This document shows, one piece after another, positions 1-6,236 of a stretch of 11,586 bases of DNA (the first letter of the stretch is position 1; every line of letters starts with the position of its first letter). Origin of the DNA: Akkermansia muciniphila (GTDB taxonomy: Bacteria > Verrucomicrobiota > Verrucomicrobiia > Limisphaerales > UBA9464). The translations under genes and the position numbers were made by a program. The DNA lies in NCBI GenBank assembly GCA_945873715.1, contig CAMCFL010000046.1:1-11586 (forward strand), written 5' to 3'. The notes under the pieces were generated by a model. That model had not been told where the DNA came from and searched no databases. It saw only the letters and a program-made list of their open reading frames with translations.

Positions 1-1
1 G

Positions 2-1201
2 GGGGGGTATTACCGGCGACACAGCCGTCGCCAGACCGGGGGCGGATTCGGGATCCGCGCGACGGGGAATGCCAACGACATCGAGACCCAGGAGTTCTAC
101 ACCCAGGGGATCGAGGCACGGCTGCGTCACGGCTGGGCTTGGGATGACAACAGCAACACGCTGACGGCCGGGGTGCAGTTGTATCACACCGCGTCGCCGC
201 GGGTGGACGAGCGCGGGGCTTCACCGACGGCGGAGAGCGGCGCGGTGGTTCGCGGTTCGGACCGGGAGGTGGTGTACGCACCCGTGTTCGTGGAGAACCG
301 GTTTGTCTTCGGCAACCTGTCGATCGTGCCGGGGATTCGATTGGAGAACGTCTGGCAGTCGGTGAAGGAGAACGTGAACACCGCCAAGGGCGCGGCGGGA
401 ACGGCGCTGGGGGATGTCAGCGAACACGACTTGGTGCCGTTGCTCGGGGCAGGGGTGGAGTACCAGATGCCCCGCAGCGTGACGGCTTACGCCAACCTTT
501 CGCAGGCGTACCGTCCCAAGATCTTCACCGAGTCGGTGCCCACGGCCGGCGGTGCGGTGGCCAATGGAAACCTGGACCCGGGCAGCAGTTGGCAAACCGA
601 CGTGGGCCTGCGCGGTCAGCCGGTTCCCTACGTTTACTGGGATGCGAGCCTGTTCTGGATGGATTTCGACAATCAGGTCGGGACGGTGGGAGCGACGGTG
701 CAGAACATCGGTCAAACGGTGCATCGGGGTGCGGAACTGGCCCTGGAGTTGGAGTTGATCGGGCTTGCGGACGCCTTGGGGGGTGGCAAGGGCACTGCCG
801 GGGATCACCAGGTCAGCCTGTATGGCAATGCCATGCTGCTGGACGCCGAGATCCGGTCGAGTGCAACGGCGGCGCTGATGGGCAATACGCCTGCCTACGC
901 GCCGGAGCATCTCGTCCGGGCTGGGGTCATCTACCGGTGGCTGGACCGGGCCAAGGTGGCCTTCACCGGAACCTTTGTGGCCGGCCATTCCGCCAATGAC
1001 AGCAACGCGGCGAACTTCGACGTGCCGGCCTACCAGGTCTGGGACCTGACGCTGGAATGGAAGGTGTACCGGAACCGGGTGGGGGTGCTCGCCGGGATCA
1101 ACAACCTGTTCGACGAGGATTACTACTCCCGGATCCGACCTGACGGCATTGATCCCGCCTACGGCCGCAATTACTACGCGGGCCTCACGTTGAGCTTCTG
1201 A
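2..1201 (+). CDS. TonB-dependent outer-membrane receptor, FecA-like, C-terminal part (5' truncated by window)
   Basis: The frame is open from base 2 to the TGA at 1199-1201, giving 399 residues with no start; the protein began before the window, and the ATG at 173 is internal. What remains looks like the strand-rich half of a 22-stranded beta-barrel: alternating aromatic/polar strands, a 'NLSQAYRPKIF' strand, an 'NLDPGSSWQTDVGLRG' segment typical of the late barrel of siderophore receptors, a 'GINNLFDEDYYSR' motif near the end, and a final strand ending in Phe (YYAGLTLSF), the usual C-terminal signature of outer-membrane barrels. The family imports ferric chelates, cobalamin or sugars using TonB-ExbBD energy. 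The fragment resembles the Fe(III)-dicitrate (FecA) branch, but the ligand cannot be told from it. The plug domain and TonB box are outside the window. The next gene is more than 300 bp away, so this is probably the last gene of its unit. Confidence 0.88.
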   Translation, partial: GGYYRRHSRRQTGGGFGIRATGNANDIETQEFYTQGIEARLRHGWAWDDNSNTLTAGVQLYHTASPRVDERGASPTAESGAVVRGSDREVVYAPVFVENRFVFGNLSIVPGIRLENVWQSVKENVNTAKGAAGTALGDVSEHDLVPLLGAGVEYQMPRSVTAYANLSQAYRPKIFTESVPTAGGAVANGNLDPGSSWQTDVGLRGQPVPYVYWDASLFWMDFDNQVGTVGATVQNIGQTVHRGAELALELELIGLADALGGGKGTAGDHQVSLYGNAMLLDAEIRSSATAALMGNTPAYAPEHLVRAGVIYRWLDRAKVAFTGTFVAGHSANDSNAANFDVPAYQVWDLTLEWKVYRNRVGVLAGINNLFDEDYYSRIRPDGIDPAYGRNYYAGLTLSF

Positions 1202-1214
1202 AGGGGTCGGGTGA

Positions 1215-1316
1215 ATCTTGAGTTGGTTGTCACCGTTGTAGGCCCGCTGCCCCCAGCGGGGGCTTTCACATCGCCGCCTGAGGGCAGGCGGCCTACAGGC
1301 ATGACAAACTCAAGAT
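1215..1316 (+). repeat. 102-bp two-hairpin interspersed repeat, copy 1
   Basis: This 102-bp element has imperfect terminal inverted repeats (ATCTTGAGTT at the left end, its complement AACTCAAGAT at the right) and two internal GC-rich hairpins: stem CCCGCTG/CAGCGGG with loop CCCC (1243-1260), and stem GCCGCCTG/CAGGCGGC with loop AGGG (1273-1292). It aligns without gaps to the reverse complement of 4678-4779 at 84 of 102 positions, including a perfect 25-bp block at 1272-1296. It starts 13 nt after the receptor stop. The form recalls paired REP (BIME) or MITE-like elements; no ORF lies within it. It may also act as a transcript end for the receptor gene, though no T-tract follows. Confidence 0.85.
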
Positions 1317-1413
1317 GCTCCCTTTCTGAAGGGGGCATCTGGGAACTTGCCTGCGGTGCCCGGGTGCGGCTTCATGTCCACGTGCCACCTGTCCGCACCG
1401 TGACGACTTGCTA
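1317..1413. other. Intergenic stretch without recognised content
   Basis: This lies between repeat copy 1 and the leader hairpin of thrS. I see no convincing ORF, tRNA or clear promoter. A thrS promoter is expected here, but no pair of -35/-10 boxes stands out. Confidence 0.5.
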
Positions 1414-1438
1414 GCGTTCATTCCGAGGGGATGAACGC
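1414..1438 (+). promoter_or_regulatory. Perfect 8-bp hairpin in thrS leader
   Basis: GCGTTCAT (1414-1421) is exactly complementary to ATGAACGC (1431-1438), with the 9-nt loop TCCGAGGGG. It sits three bases upstream of the terminator-like stem. Its 3' arm (AACGC) could instead pair with GCGTT at 1468-1472, so the two structures might compete. It resembles part of a leader/attenuator, but no known riboswitch or T-box consensus was recognised. The ATG at 1431 lies in the 3' arm, which counts against its use as the thrS start. Confidence 0.4.
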
Positions 1439-1441
1439 ACC

Positions 1442-1480
1442 ACGCCTCGCACCGATCTGGTCCGGGGCGTTTTTGTTGTT
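1442..1480 (+). terminator. Intrinsic terminator-like stem with T-tract before thrS (candidate attenuator)
   Basis: ACGCCTCG (1442-1449) pairs with CGGGGCGT (1463-1470), eight pairs including one G-U, closing a 13-nt loop, and is followed at once by the T-rich run TTTTTGTTGTT (1470-1480). It lies 240 bp after the receptor stop and 37 nt before the preferred thrS ATG. It could end read-through from the receptor, but its closeness to thrS suggests an attenuator in the thrS leader. If real, the stem lies in the 5' UTR, which supports the start at 1518 rather than 1431. Confidence 0.55.
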
Positions 1481-1506
1481 ACGGAGAGCGACGATCGGGG
1501 CCGACC

Positions 1507-1511
1507 GGGAG
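1507..1511 (+). promoter_or_regulatory. Ribosome binding site that decides the thrS start
   Basis: GGGAG at 1507-1511 lies 6 nt before the ATG at 1518. The alternative in-frame ATG at 1431 is preceded by GAGGGG with no spacer, and its 29 extra residues would be encoded by the hairpin and terminator. Confidence 0.55.
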
Positions 1512-1517
1512 AACGCC

Positions 1518-3371
1518 ATGGAGAACGCCGAAGGAAACGCCAGTTTGGAGGCCGCCAAGACCGAAGTGCAGCGCAAGACGCTGGATCAACGTGAGCAGAT
1601 GACCGAGCTCATGCGGATCAGGCATTCCTGCGCGCACATGCTGGCCGCGGCCGTGCTGCGGATCTGGCCGGACGCGCTGCTCGACATCGGACCGCCGACC
1701 GACGAGGGGTTCTATTACGACTTCGACCTGCCGTCCCACCGGTTCTCACCGGAGGATTTCCCGCGGATCGAGGAGGAGATGCGCAAGATCGCGAAGGAAA
1801 ACCAGGTCTTCGAGAAGGGGATCCGGACCCGGGACGAGGCCCGGGCCTACTTCGAGGTGCGTGGACAAAAGTACAAGACGGAGCGGTTGGCGGACATCCC
1901 GGAAGGCGAAGCCATCAGCTTCTATACCAACGGTGATTTTGTGGATCTCTGCGCCGGGCCGCACGTGATGCGGACCGGGAATGTGAAGGCGTTCAAGCTG
2001 CTCAAGGTGGCCAGCGCCTATTTCCGTGGGAACGAGAAGAACCCCCAGTTGCAGCGGTTGTACGGCACCGCCTTCAAGAACAAGGAGGAACTGGAGACCT
2101 GGCTCAAGCTCCAGGAAGAGGCGAAGAAGCGCGATCACCGTCGTATCGGGGCGGAGATGGGATTGTTCGCCTTCGATTCCGAGTACGTCGGTCCCGGCCT
2201 GCCGTTGTGGCTGCCCAAGGGCACCGTGCTGGTGGAGGAGTTGGAGCGTCTGGCCAAGGAAACCGAGTTCGCCGCCGGATACGTCCGCGTGCGCACACCG
2301 CACCTCGCCAAGGAGAAGTTGTATAAGACCTCCGGGCACCTGCCGTACTACGCCGAGAGCATGTTCGCCCCGATGGAGTTCAAGGAGGCCGAAGCCGATG
2401 AGGTGGCCACCCGCTATTACCTCAAGGCGATGAACTGTCCGCATCATCACCGGATCTTCGCGGCGGAACCGCACAGTTACCGGGATCTGCCGCTGCGCCT
2501 GGCCGAGTACGGGACCTGTTATCGGTATGAGCAGTCGGGAGAGTTGTTCGGGTTGATGCGCGTCCGTTCAATGCAGATGAACGACGCCCACATCTATCTC
2601 ACGCCGGAACAGTTCGCGGCCGAGTTCAATGCCGTGAACGAGATGTACCTGAAGTATTTCAAGATCTTCGGCATCGACCGTTACCTGATGCGCTTCAGCA
2701 CCCACGATCCGGCGAAGCTCGGGCAGAAGTTCGTCAACGAACCCGAGCTGTGGAAGAAGACGGAAGACATGGTGCGCGGGGTCCTCCAGAGCAGCGGCAT
2801 CAATTACGTCGAGGTAGCCAACGAGGCTGCCTTCTACGGTCCCAAGATCGATGTGCAGGTGTGGAGCGCGATCGGACGCGAGTTCACCATCGCCACCAAC
2901 CAGGTGGACTTCGCCGTGCCGCGCCGGTTCGGTCTGGTCTACAAGGATCGCGACAACACCGAGAAGACGCCGCTGTGCATCCATCGGGCTCCCCTCGGGA
3001 CCCATGAACGGTTCATCGGCTTCCTGATCGAGCATTACGCCGGCAACTTCCCGCTCTGGCTCGCTCCCGAGCAGGTGCGGGTCCTCACCATCGGCGATGA
3101 CGCTCCCCTGGTGGAGTACGCCCGTTCCATCGTCAGCGAGTTGCGTGGACACCAGGTCCGGGCCGAGGGCGATTGGTCCACCAATCCCATCAAGGCCAAG
3201 ATCCAGGATGCCGAACAGTCCAAGGTCCACACCATGCTGGTCATCGGGGGACGCGACCTGGAAGCAGGCGCGGTCAGTGTCCGGCTCCACAGCAAGGGAC
3301 CTCAGGGCGCGAAGCCCAAGGCCGACGCGATCGCGGAGATCGTGACGGCGATCCGGGAGCGGAGGGCCTAG
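1518..3371 (+). CDS. thrS: Threonyl-tRNA synthetase lacking the TGS domain
   Basis: This is a cytosolic class II synthetase that charges tRNA-Thr and hydrolyses mischarged Ser-tRNA-Thr. From ATG 1518 it is 617 aa. The editing domain begins almost at once: H36 and H40 (HSCAH), then C145 and H149 in DLCAGPH, with the same 105-residue H-to-C spacing as E. coli (H77 to C182). Catalytic core: zinc ligands C307 (MNCPHHH), H358 (MNDAHIY) and H489 (CIHRAPLG), motif 2 R336 (CYRYEQSG), and motif 3 R498 (GTHERFIGF). The C-terminal ~105 residues form the anticodon-binding domain (WLAPEQVRVL to the end). E. coli ThrS has about 72 residues before the first editing His; here there are 35, charged and probably helical, with no TGS fold. 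An in-frame TGA at 1401-1403 rules out a longer start. infC-rpmI-rplT, a frequent downstream partner set, is absent; a convergent gene follows instead. Confidence 0.96.
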   Translation: MENAEGNASLEAAKTEVQRKTLDQREQMTELMRIRHSCAHMLAAAVLRIWPDALLDIGPPTDEGFYYDFDLPSHRFSPEDFPRIEEEMRKIAKENQVFEKGIRTRDEARAYFEVRGQKYKTERLADIPEGEAISFYTNGDFVDLCAGPHVMRTGNVKAFKLLKVASAYFRGNEKNPQLQRLYGTAFKNKEELETWLKLQEEAKKRDHRRIGAEMGLFAFDSEYVGPGLPLWLPKGTVLVEELERLAKETEFAAGYVRVRTPHLAKEKLYKTSGHLPYYAESMFAPMEFKEAEADEVATRYYLKAMNCPHHHRIFAAEPHSYRDLPLRLAEYGTCYRYEQSGELFGLMRVRSMQMNDAHIYLTPEQFAAEFNAVNEMYLKYFKIFGIDRYLMRFSTHDPAKLGQKFVNEPELWKKTEDMVRGVLQSSGINYVEVANEAAFYGPKIDVQVWSAIGREFTIATNQVDFAVPRRFGLVYKDRDNTEKTPLCIHRAPLGTHERFIGFLIEHYAGNFPLWLAPEQVRVLTIGDDAPLVEYARSIVSELRGHQVRAEGDWSTNPIKAKIQDAEQSKVHTMLVIGGRDLEAGAVSVRLHSKGPQGAKPKADAIAEIVTAIRERRA

Positions 3372-4615
3372 TCCACCACGACATCCACCCAGACCAACCG
3401 GTGATCCGAGGCCTCGACCCATCGCGAGGCCGGGTCTGACTTTTCCGGCCAGAACACGCCGGAATCGATCACACGGAATCCCGCCTTCGAGGGGAGGACA
3501 TAATCAATCCTTAGGTTCCCGGGGGCGTTGCCACGGTCCGCGAAGTCACCGGTATCGAAGGCCGGGTTTCCCTTCTGCCGGAGGTTGTTCGCCGCCTGCA
3601 ATCGGCTGGCTTCCACCGATCCCAGACTGGAGGGCGTGGGTCCACCCGAGATCCTGGGGTGGTCGAGCAGCAGGCGCGCGGGCGACTGGAAGCTGTCGCC
3701 GTCGAGGGGATCGGCGTTCAGGTCGCCCAGGAGAAAAAACCGCGCCTGTCCCGCCAGGCCACCGCGTTTTCCATCGTCGTCCTGCATCCATCCCAGCCCG
3801 GCCACGTAGTCGGCCCAGAAACGGATCTCATCGTGGTTGCGTCGTCCGTTGCGATCCTCGGGACCGTCAAAGACCGGGGGGGTGGGATGACTCGCCAGGA
3901 GGTGGACGATGACTCCGGGGGCGATCTCCACCGGTGCATCCACGTGGTTCTTGGAGGAGAGCCGGAACACCGCCAGATCGGCGGGTGGGTACCAGTCGCC
4001 CGGCTCGGGGGTGCTGGGATCATCGGGAAGAGCCGATCCCGGCAGGTCCTTCCACAACAGATTCTGAAAGGTGCGCAGTCCGTTGGTCTGGATCGGGAAT
4101 CGGGAGAGGATCGCGAACCCGTACTGGCCCGGGAAAACCCCGAATCCAAAGCAGTCACCCCCATGGGCGTTGCGTTCGCGGGCGCTGGCTCCAGGCGGCA
4201 GCGGGGCGTTGGCGGACTGGCCGTCCCGGTTGAAGTCGTGGCCGACCCCGCCCGGCAACACTCCCGTGTTCACCGGGGGTGCGAAGCCGTGCCGGAGTTG
4301 CAGCGGTGCCTGTCCTTCTTGAGCGACTTCCAGGTAATGCCGCCGGAACAGGTCGAGCGACTCCCCGCGGGCGTCGTAATCGAACTCGTTGAGCAAGACC
4401 ACGTCCGGGCGAACCTTTTGGAGGATGGCTGCGATCTGTCGGGCCTGCCCATTGGTGCCGGCCCGCAGATCGGCCGCCAGGGCGCCGGGTTGCTCACGGT
4501 TCAGGGAAGCGTTGAAGGTCGCAATCCGGAGACGGATCGGCTCCGCCCCAAGGCCAGCAGAAGCGACCGCCGCGGCGAGGAAGATCCGGGCGGGAATGGT
4601 CGCGAGGCATCGCAT
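3368..4615 (-). CDS. Exported endonuclease/exonuclease/phosphatase family protein
   Basis: The product is 415 aa. Residues 1-24 form a signal peptide (MRCLATIPAR, then a hydrophobic run ending GLGA before E25), so it should act in the periplasm or outside. The EEP (DNase I-like) fold is shown by its metal and catalytic motifs in order: N35 in TFN, E77 in LLNEFDYD, D298 and N300 in GDLNADP, D371 in RIDYVLPS, and D404-H405 in SDHRLVW. A central 'FGFGVFPGQYGFAILSRFPI' block is typical of a secreted EEP subgroup often annotated only as a family protein. The substrate (DNA, phosphoester or lipid headgroup) cannot be told. The start at 4615 is the Met just before the signal peptide; no strong Shine-Dalgarno is visible. 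Its TAG stop shares the CTAG at 3368-3371 with the thrS stop, so the two genes converge with no spacer. Extracellular nuclease or phosphatase for nutrient scavenging is an inference only. Confidence 0.87.
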   Translation of the reverse strand: MRCLATIPARIFLAAAVASAGLGAEPIRLRIATFNASLNREQPGALAADLRAGTNGQARQIAAILQKVRPDVVLLNEFDYDARGESLDLFRRHYLEVAQEGQAPLQLRHGFAPPVNTGVLPGGVGHDFNRDGQSANAPLPPGASARERNAHGGDCFGFGVFPGQYGFAILSRFPIQTNGLRTFQNLLWKDLPGSALPDDPSTPEPGDWYPPADLAVFRLSSKNHVDAPVEIAPGVIVHLLASHPTPPVFDGPEDRNGRRNHDEIRFWADYVAGLGWMQDDDGKRGGLAGQARFFLLGDLNADPLDGDSFQSPARLLLDHPRISGGPTPSSLGSVEASRLQAANNLRQKGNPAFDTGDFADRGNAPGNLRIDYVLPSKAGFRVIDSGVFWPEKSDPASRWVEASDHRLVWVDVVVD

Positions 4616-4677
4616 CCAGCGACTGAAGCCGGAAATGGCGGGAGGAGGAACCGGGAACTGCGGACGACGCAGGGTGC

Positions 4678-4779
4678 ATCCTGAGTTTGTGATGGAGGTA
4701 GGCCGCCTGCCCTCAGGCGGCGAAGAGGAAACGCCCGCTGAGGGCAGCGGGCCTGCATTCGTGTCAACAAACCCAAGAT
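4678..4779 (-). repeat. 102-bp two-hairpin interspersed repeat, copy 2 (inverted)
   Basis: This is the second copy of the element at 1215-1316, in the opposite orientation and the same length (102 bp), 82% identical without gaps. Its hairpins are GCCGCCTG/CAGGCGGC with loop CCCT (4702-4721) and CCCGCTG/CAGCGGG with loop AGGG (4734-4751). The block at 4698-4722 is the exact reverse complement of 1272-1296. Most differences fall in spacers and one loop, leaving both stems intact. It lies 62 bp upstream of the start of the nuclease gene (minus strand) and upstream of the candidate promoter of the toxin-antitoxin unit. Confidence 0.85.
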
Positions 4780-4811
4780 GGGCCTGAGGATGAATTTTCC
4801 GTGACGACCGC

Positions 4812-4841
4812 TTGACCGAGGGGTCTCAGTGAACGTAAATA
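4812..4841 (+). promoter_or_regulatory. Candidate sigma-70-type promoter for the brnT/brnA-pseudopilin unit
   Basis: TTGACC (4812-4817) matches the -35 consensus at five of six positions and is followed after 18 nt by TAAATA (4836-4841), a weaker -10. This is one of the few AT-rich spots in the window and lies about 50 bp before the first gene of the rightward block. An alternative -10, TACAAT (4840-4845), is nearer consensus but 22 nt from this -35. Confidence 0.4.
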
Positions 4842-4861
4842 CAATGTAAGCACAATGAATG
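4841..4861 (+). promoter_or_regulatory. Phased direct repeat at the promoter, possible operator
   Basis: ACAATG occurs at 4841-4846 and again at 4852-4857, an 11-nt period (about one helical turn), beside the candidate -10. Ribbon-helix-helix antitoxins usually autoregulate by binding short phased repeats at their own promoter, and the second gene downstream encodes one. This is suggestive only; the repeat is short. Confidence 0.25.
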
Positions 4862-4889
4862 GTCGATGCCATGACGACAGTGAGATCTG

Positions 4890-5177
4890 ATGGAGTTTGA
4901 TTGGAACAATCTGTCGTTTGAAGTCGCCGGCTCTTTAACGGTAACCGAGATCGAAGAGTCGTTTGAGGACCCGTTTGCGGTGCGGTTGATGCCCGATTCG
5001 ACCCGGTTTTCGGTACAGGCTCGCTATTTCAACCTGGGGCGTTCTGCCGGTGGGGTGGGGTTGTTCAGCGTGTATCGGACCAACGGGAAGTCGATCCGGG
5101 TGATCCTGTCGAGGCCGTTCACGGAGTTGGAAGAGTACTTCTACCAACGACGGCTCAATCAGGCGTTGTCTGCGTGA
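4890..5177 (+). CDS. BrnT-like (DUF497) toxin, divergent
   Basis: This 95-aa protein resembles the BrnT ribonuclease toxins of type II toxin-antitoxin systems. Matches: an N-terminal F3-x-W5 start, F25-E-D-P28 after the first helix, the strand R45-Y-F-N-L-G-R-S52, the strand Y62-R-x-x-G66-x-x-I-R70, and V-I-L-S-R75 followed by T78-x-x-E81-x-x-Y. In typical members the first helix carries a K-x-x-x-N-x-x-K-H-G stretch; here residues 8-24 hold none of it and contain no Lys, His or Asn. The toxin may therefore be weak, inactive or changed in function. A weak GTGAG (4880-4884) precedes the ATG. The antitoxin-like gene begins 10 nt after the stop, the toxin-first order typical of brnTA. Base composition is lower in GC than the flanks near the start. 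Without a search I cannot exclude a non-toxic DUF497 relative. Confidence 0.68.
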   Translation: MEFDWNNLSFEVAGSLTVTEIEESFEDPFAVRLMPDSTRFSVQARYFNLGRSAGGVGLFSVYRTNGKSIRVILSRPFTELEEYFYQRRLNQALSA

Positions 5178-5187
5178 GGTTCAGGTC

Positions 5188-5469
5188 ATGAGTCTGGAAT
5201 CCATCAGTTCCTGGGAGGAGGTTCCACTGTTCGACGGTGAACAGGTGGAAGCCGCCTACTGGATGGACCATCAGGTGGACCTGCGCCTGATGGAGGCCGC
5301 GGCGACGGCCATGTCCGAGGGATCCGAGTCGGTCACGATCACCTTGCGGATGGATCCGCGGATGTTGGCACGAATCAAGCGAGTCGCTCGGTCCCGGTTC
5401 CTCAATTATCAGAGCATGATCAAGCAGTGGCTGAGTGAGCGCATGGAGAAAGAAATGCGTGACCGTTGA
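5188..5469 (+). CDS. BrnA/CopG-type ribbon-helix-helix antitoxin
   Basis: This 93-aa protein has two parts. Residues 8-35 (SWEEVPLFDGEQVEAAYWMDH) match the toxin-binding 'IPxFxsExExxxFW' segment of CopG-type antitoxins. Residues 49-88 form a ribbon-helix-helix DNA-binding domain: strand VTITLRMD, helix PRMLARIKRVARSRF, then N-Y-Q-S-M-I and helix KQWLSERMEKEM. It should dimerise, bind and neutralise the BrnT-like partner, and repress their shared promoter. AGGT at 5182-5185 is too close to the ATG at 5188 to be a good Shine-Dalgarno; GAGG at 5176-5179 is better placed, so translation is probably coupled to the toxin stop 10 nt upstream. Only 35 nt separate its stop from the first pilin ATG, with no terminator between. 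Confidence 0.78.
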   Translation: MSLESISSWEEVPLFDGEQVEAAYWMDHQVDLRLMEAAATAMSEGSESVTITLRMDPRMLARIKRVARSRFLNYQSMIKQWLSERMEKEMRDR

Positions 5470-5504
5470 ACTGAAGCGTGTACCAAGTCCCCTTTTCTGC
5501 CCGC

Positions 5505-6209
5505 ATGAAACCGCCGAAAAATGCCGTGATGAAGCCCGCCGCCGCGGCGTTCACGCTGATTGAGTTGCTGGTGGTCATCTCGATCATCGCGGTTCTCGCC
5601 GGCCTGTTGGTCGGGCTTGCACCGCAGGCCACTGCCCGGATCCGGGAAAGCCGGACGCGCACGGAGTTGCAGAAGCTCATCACCGGGATCGAGGCCTACA
5701 AGGCCCGCTTCGGGGTGTTCCCGCCGGACAATGTCACGGGAGCCGCCTCGGACGGGATGCCGATCGTGAATTCGGTGATCCACCCGCTGTTCTACGAGTT
5801 GACCGGGGTGGTGGTGGTGAGGGAGGCCAGGGAAGGGTATTTCGTGCCGGTGGGAGATCAGGACGCCTCGGATGTGCGCCTGTATCCGACTCAGCTAGAG
5901 AACTTTTTCCGGCGGGATGGGTTTGTGAACGCCCAGCCCACCAACGCGGTACGCCGTCTGTTCCGGATGGATTTCAAGGAGAGCCAACACGCGGAGGTGT
6001 CGCGGAACCCGGATATCGAGGTGCTGGTGGCTCCGGTTCCCTGGCCGTTCAACAACAGCCAGTTTCCGCCGCCGGTTCCCTCCCAGCCGCGCCTGAATCC
6101 CTGGCGGTACAACTCCAGCAACCCGATCCACAATCCGGGCAGCTACGATCTTTGGGCCGAAATCATCGTGCGGGGACGCAAGGAGATCATCGGCAATTGG
6201 AAGAACTGA
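5505..6209 (+). CDS. Type II secretion/type IV pilin-like major pseudopilin, GspG-like (first of six)
   Basis: From ATG 5505 the product is 234 aa. It has a class III (prepilin) signal: a basic leader, then A15 before F16-T-L-I-E20, with Glu at mature position 5 and a ~20-residue hydrophobic helix. A prepilin peptidase should cleave after A15 and methylate F16. The helix continues into an amphipathic part (RIRESRTRTELQKLITGIEAYKARFGVFPPDN) as in GspG/PilA-type subunits. The C-terminus, NPGSYDLWAEIIVRGRKEIIGNW, is of a kind I recall from many verrucomicrobial 'type II secretion system protein' entries. Other starts are GTG 5478 and ATG 5529; the latter gives a 7-residue leader. None has a Shine-Dalgarno. 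The 27-nt gap to the next gene indicates an operon. The ~120 residues between helix and tail match no fold I recognise. Confidence 0.85.
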   Translation: MKPPKNAVMKPAAAAFTLIELLVVISIIAVLAGLLVGLAPQATARIRESRTRTELQKLITGIEAYKARFGVFPPDNVTGAASDGMPIVNSVIHPLFYELTGVVVVREAREGYFVPVGDQDASDVRLYPTQLENFFRRDGFVNAQPTNAVRRLFRMDFKESQHAEVSRNPDIEVLVAPVPWPFNNSQFPPPVPSQPRLNPWRYNSSNPIHNPGSYDLWAEIIVRGRKEIIGNWKN

Positions 6210-6236
6210 ACCCGGACCCAACCCCCTTTTCAGACC

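Noticed and set aside
1215..1316. CRISPR-like repeat array
   Set aside because: Only one unit occurs at each site, 3.4 kb apart and inverted, without regular spacers.
1211..1414. A 67-codon frame after the receptor gene
   Set aside because: It runs through the two-hairpin repeat, has no ribosome site and its composition follows the palindromes.
1389..1480. T-box riboswitch or tRNA-like operator upstream of thrS
   Set aside because: No AGGGTGGNACCGCG-type T-box core or anticodon-arm mimic was found; only generic hairpins are present.
1431..1517. A 29-residue N-terminal extension of ThrRS from ATG 1431
   Set aside because: It would be translated from the hairpin and terminator stem, is not like a TGS domain, and ATG 1518 has a properly spaced GGGAG.
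221..3422. Long minus-strand frames opposite the receptor and thrS (221-988, 1746-2474, 2568-3422)
   Set aside because: All lie antisense to genes with strong family motifs and have no recognisable domains or ribosome sites.
3659..4684. A 341-codon plus-strand frame opposite the nuclease gene
   Set aside because: The minus-strand frame has a signal peptide and the full series of EEP motifs; the plus frame has only a low-complexity Gly/Arg/Val composition.
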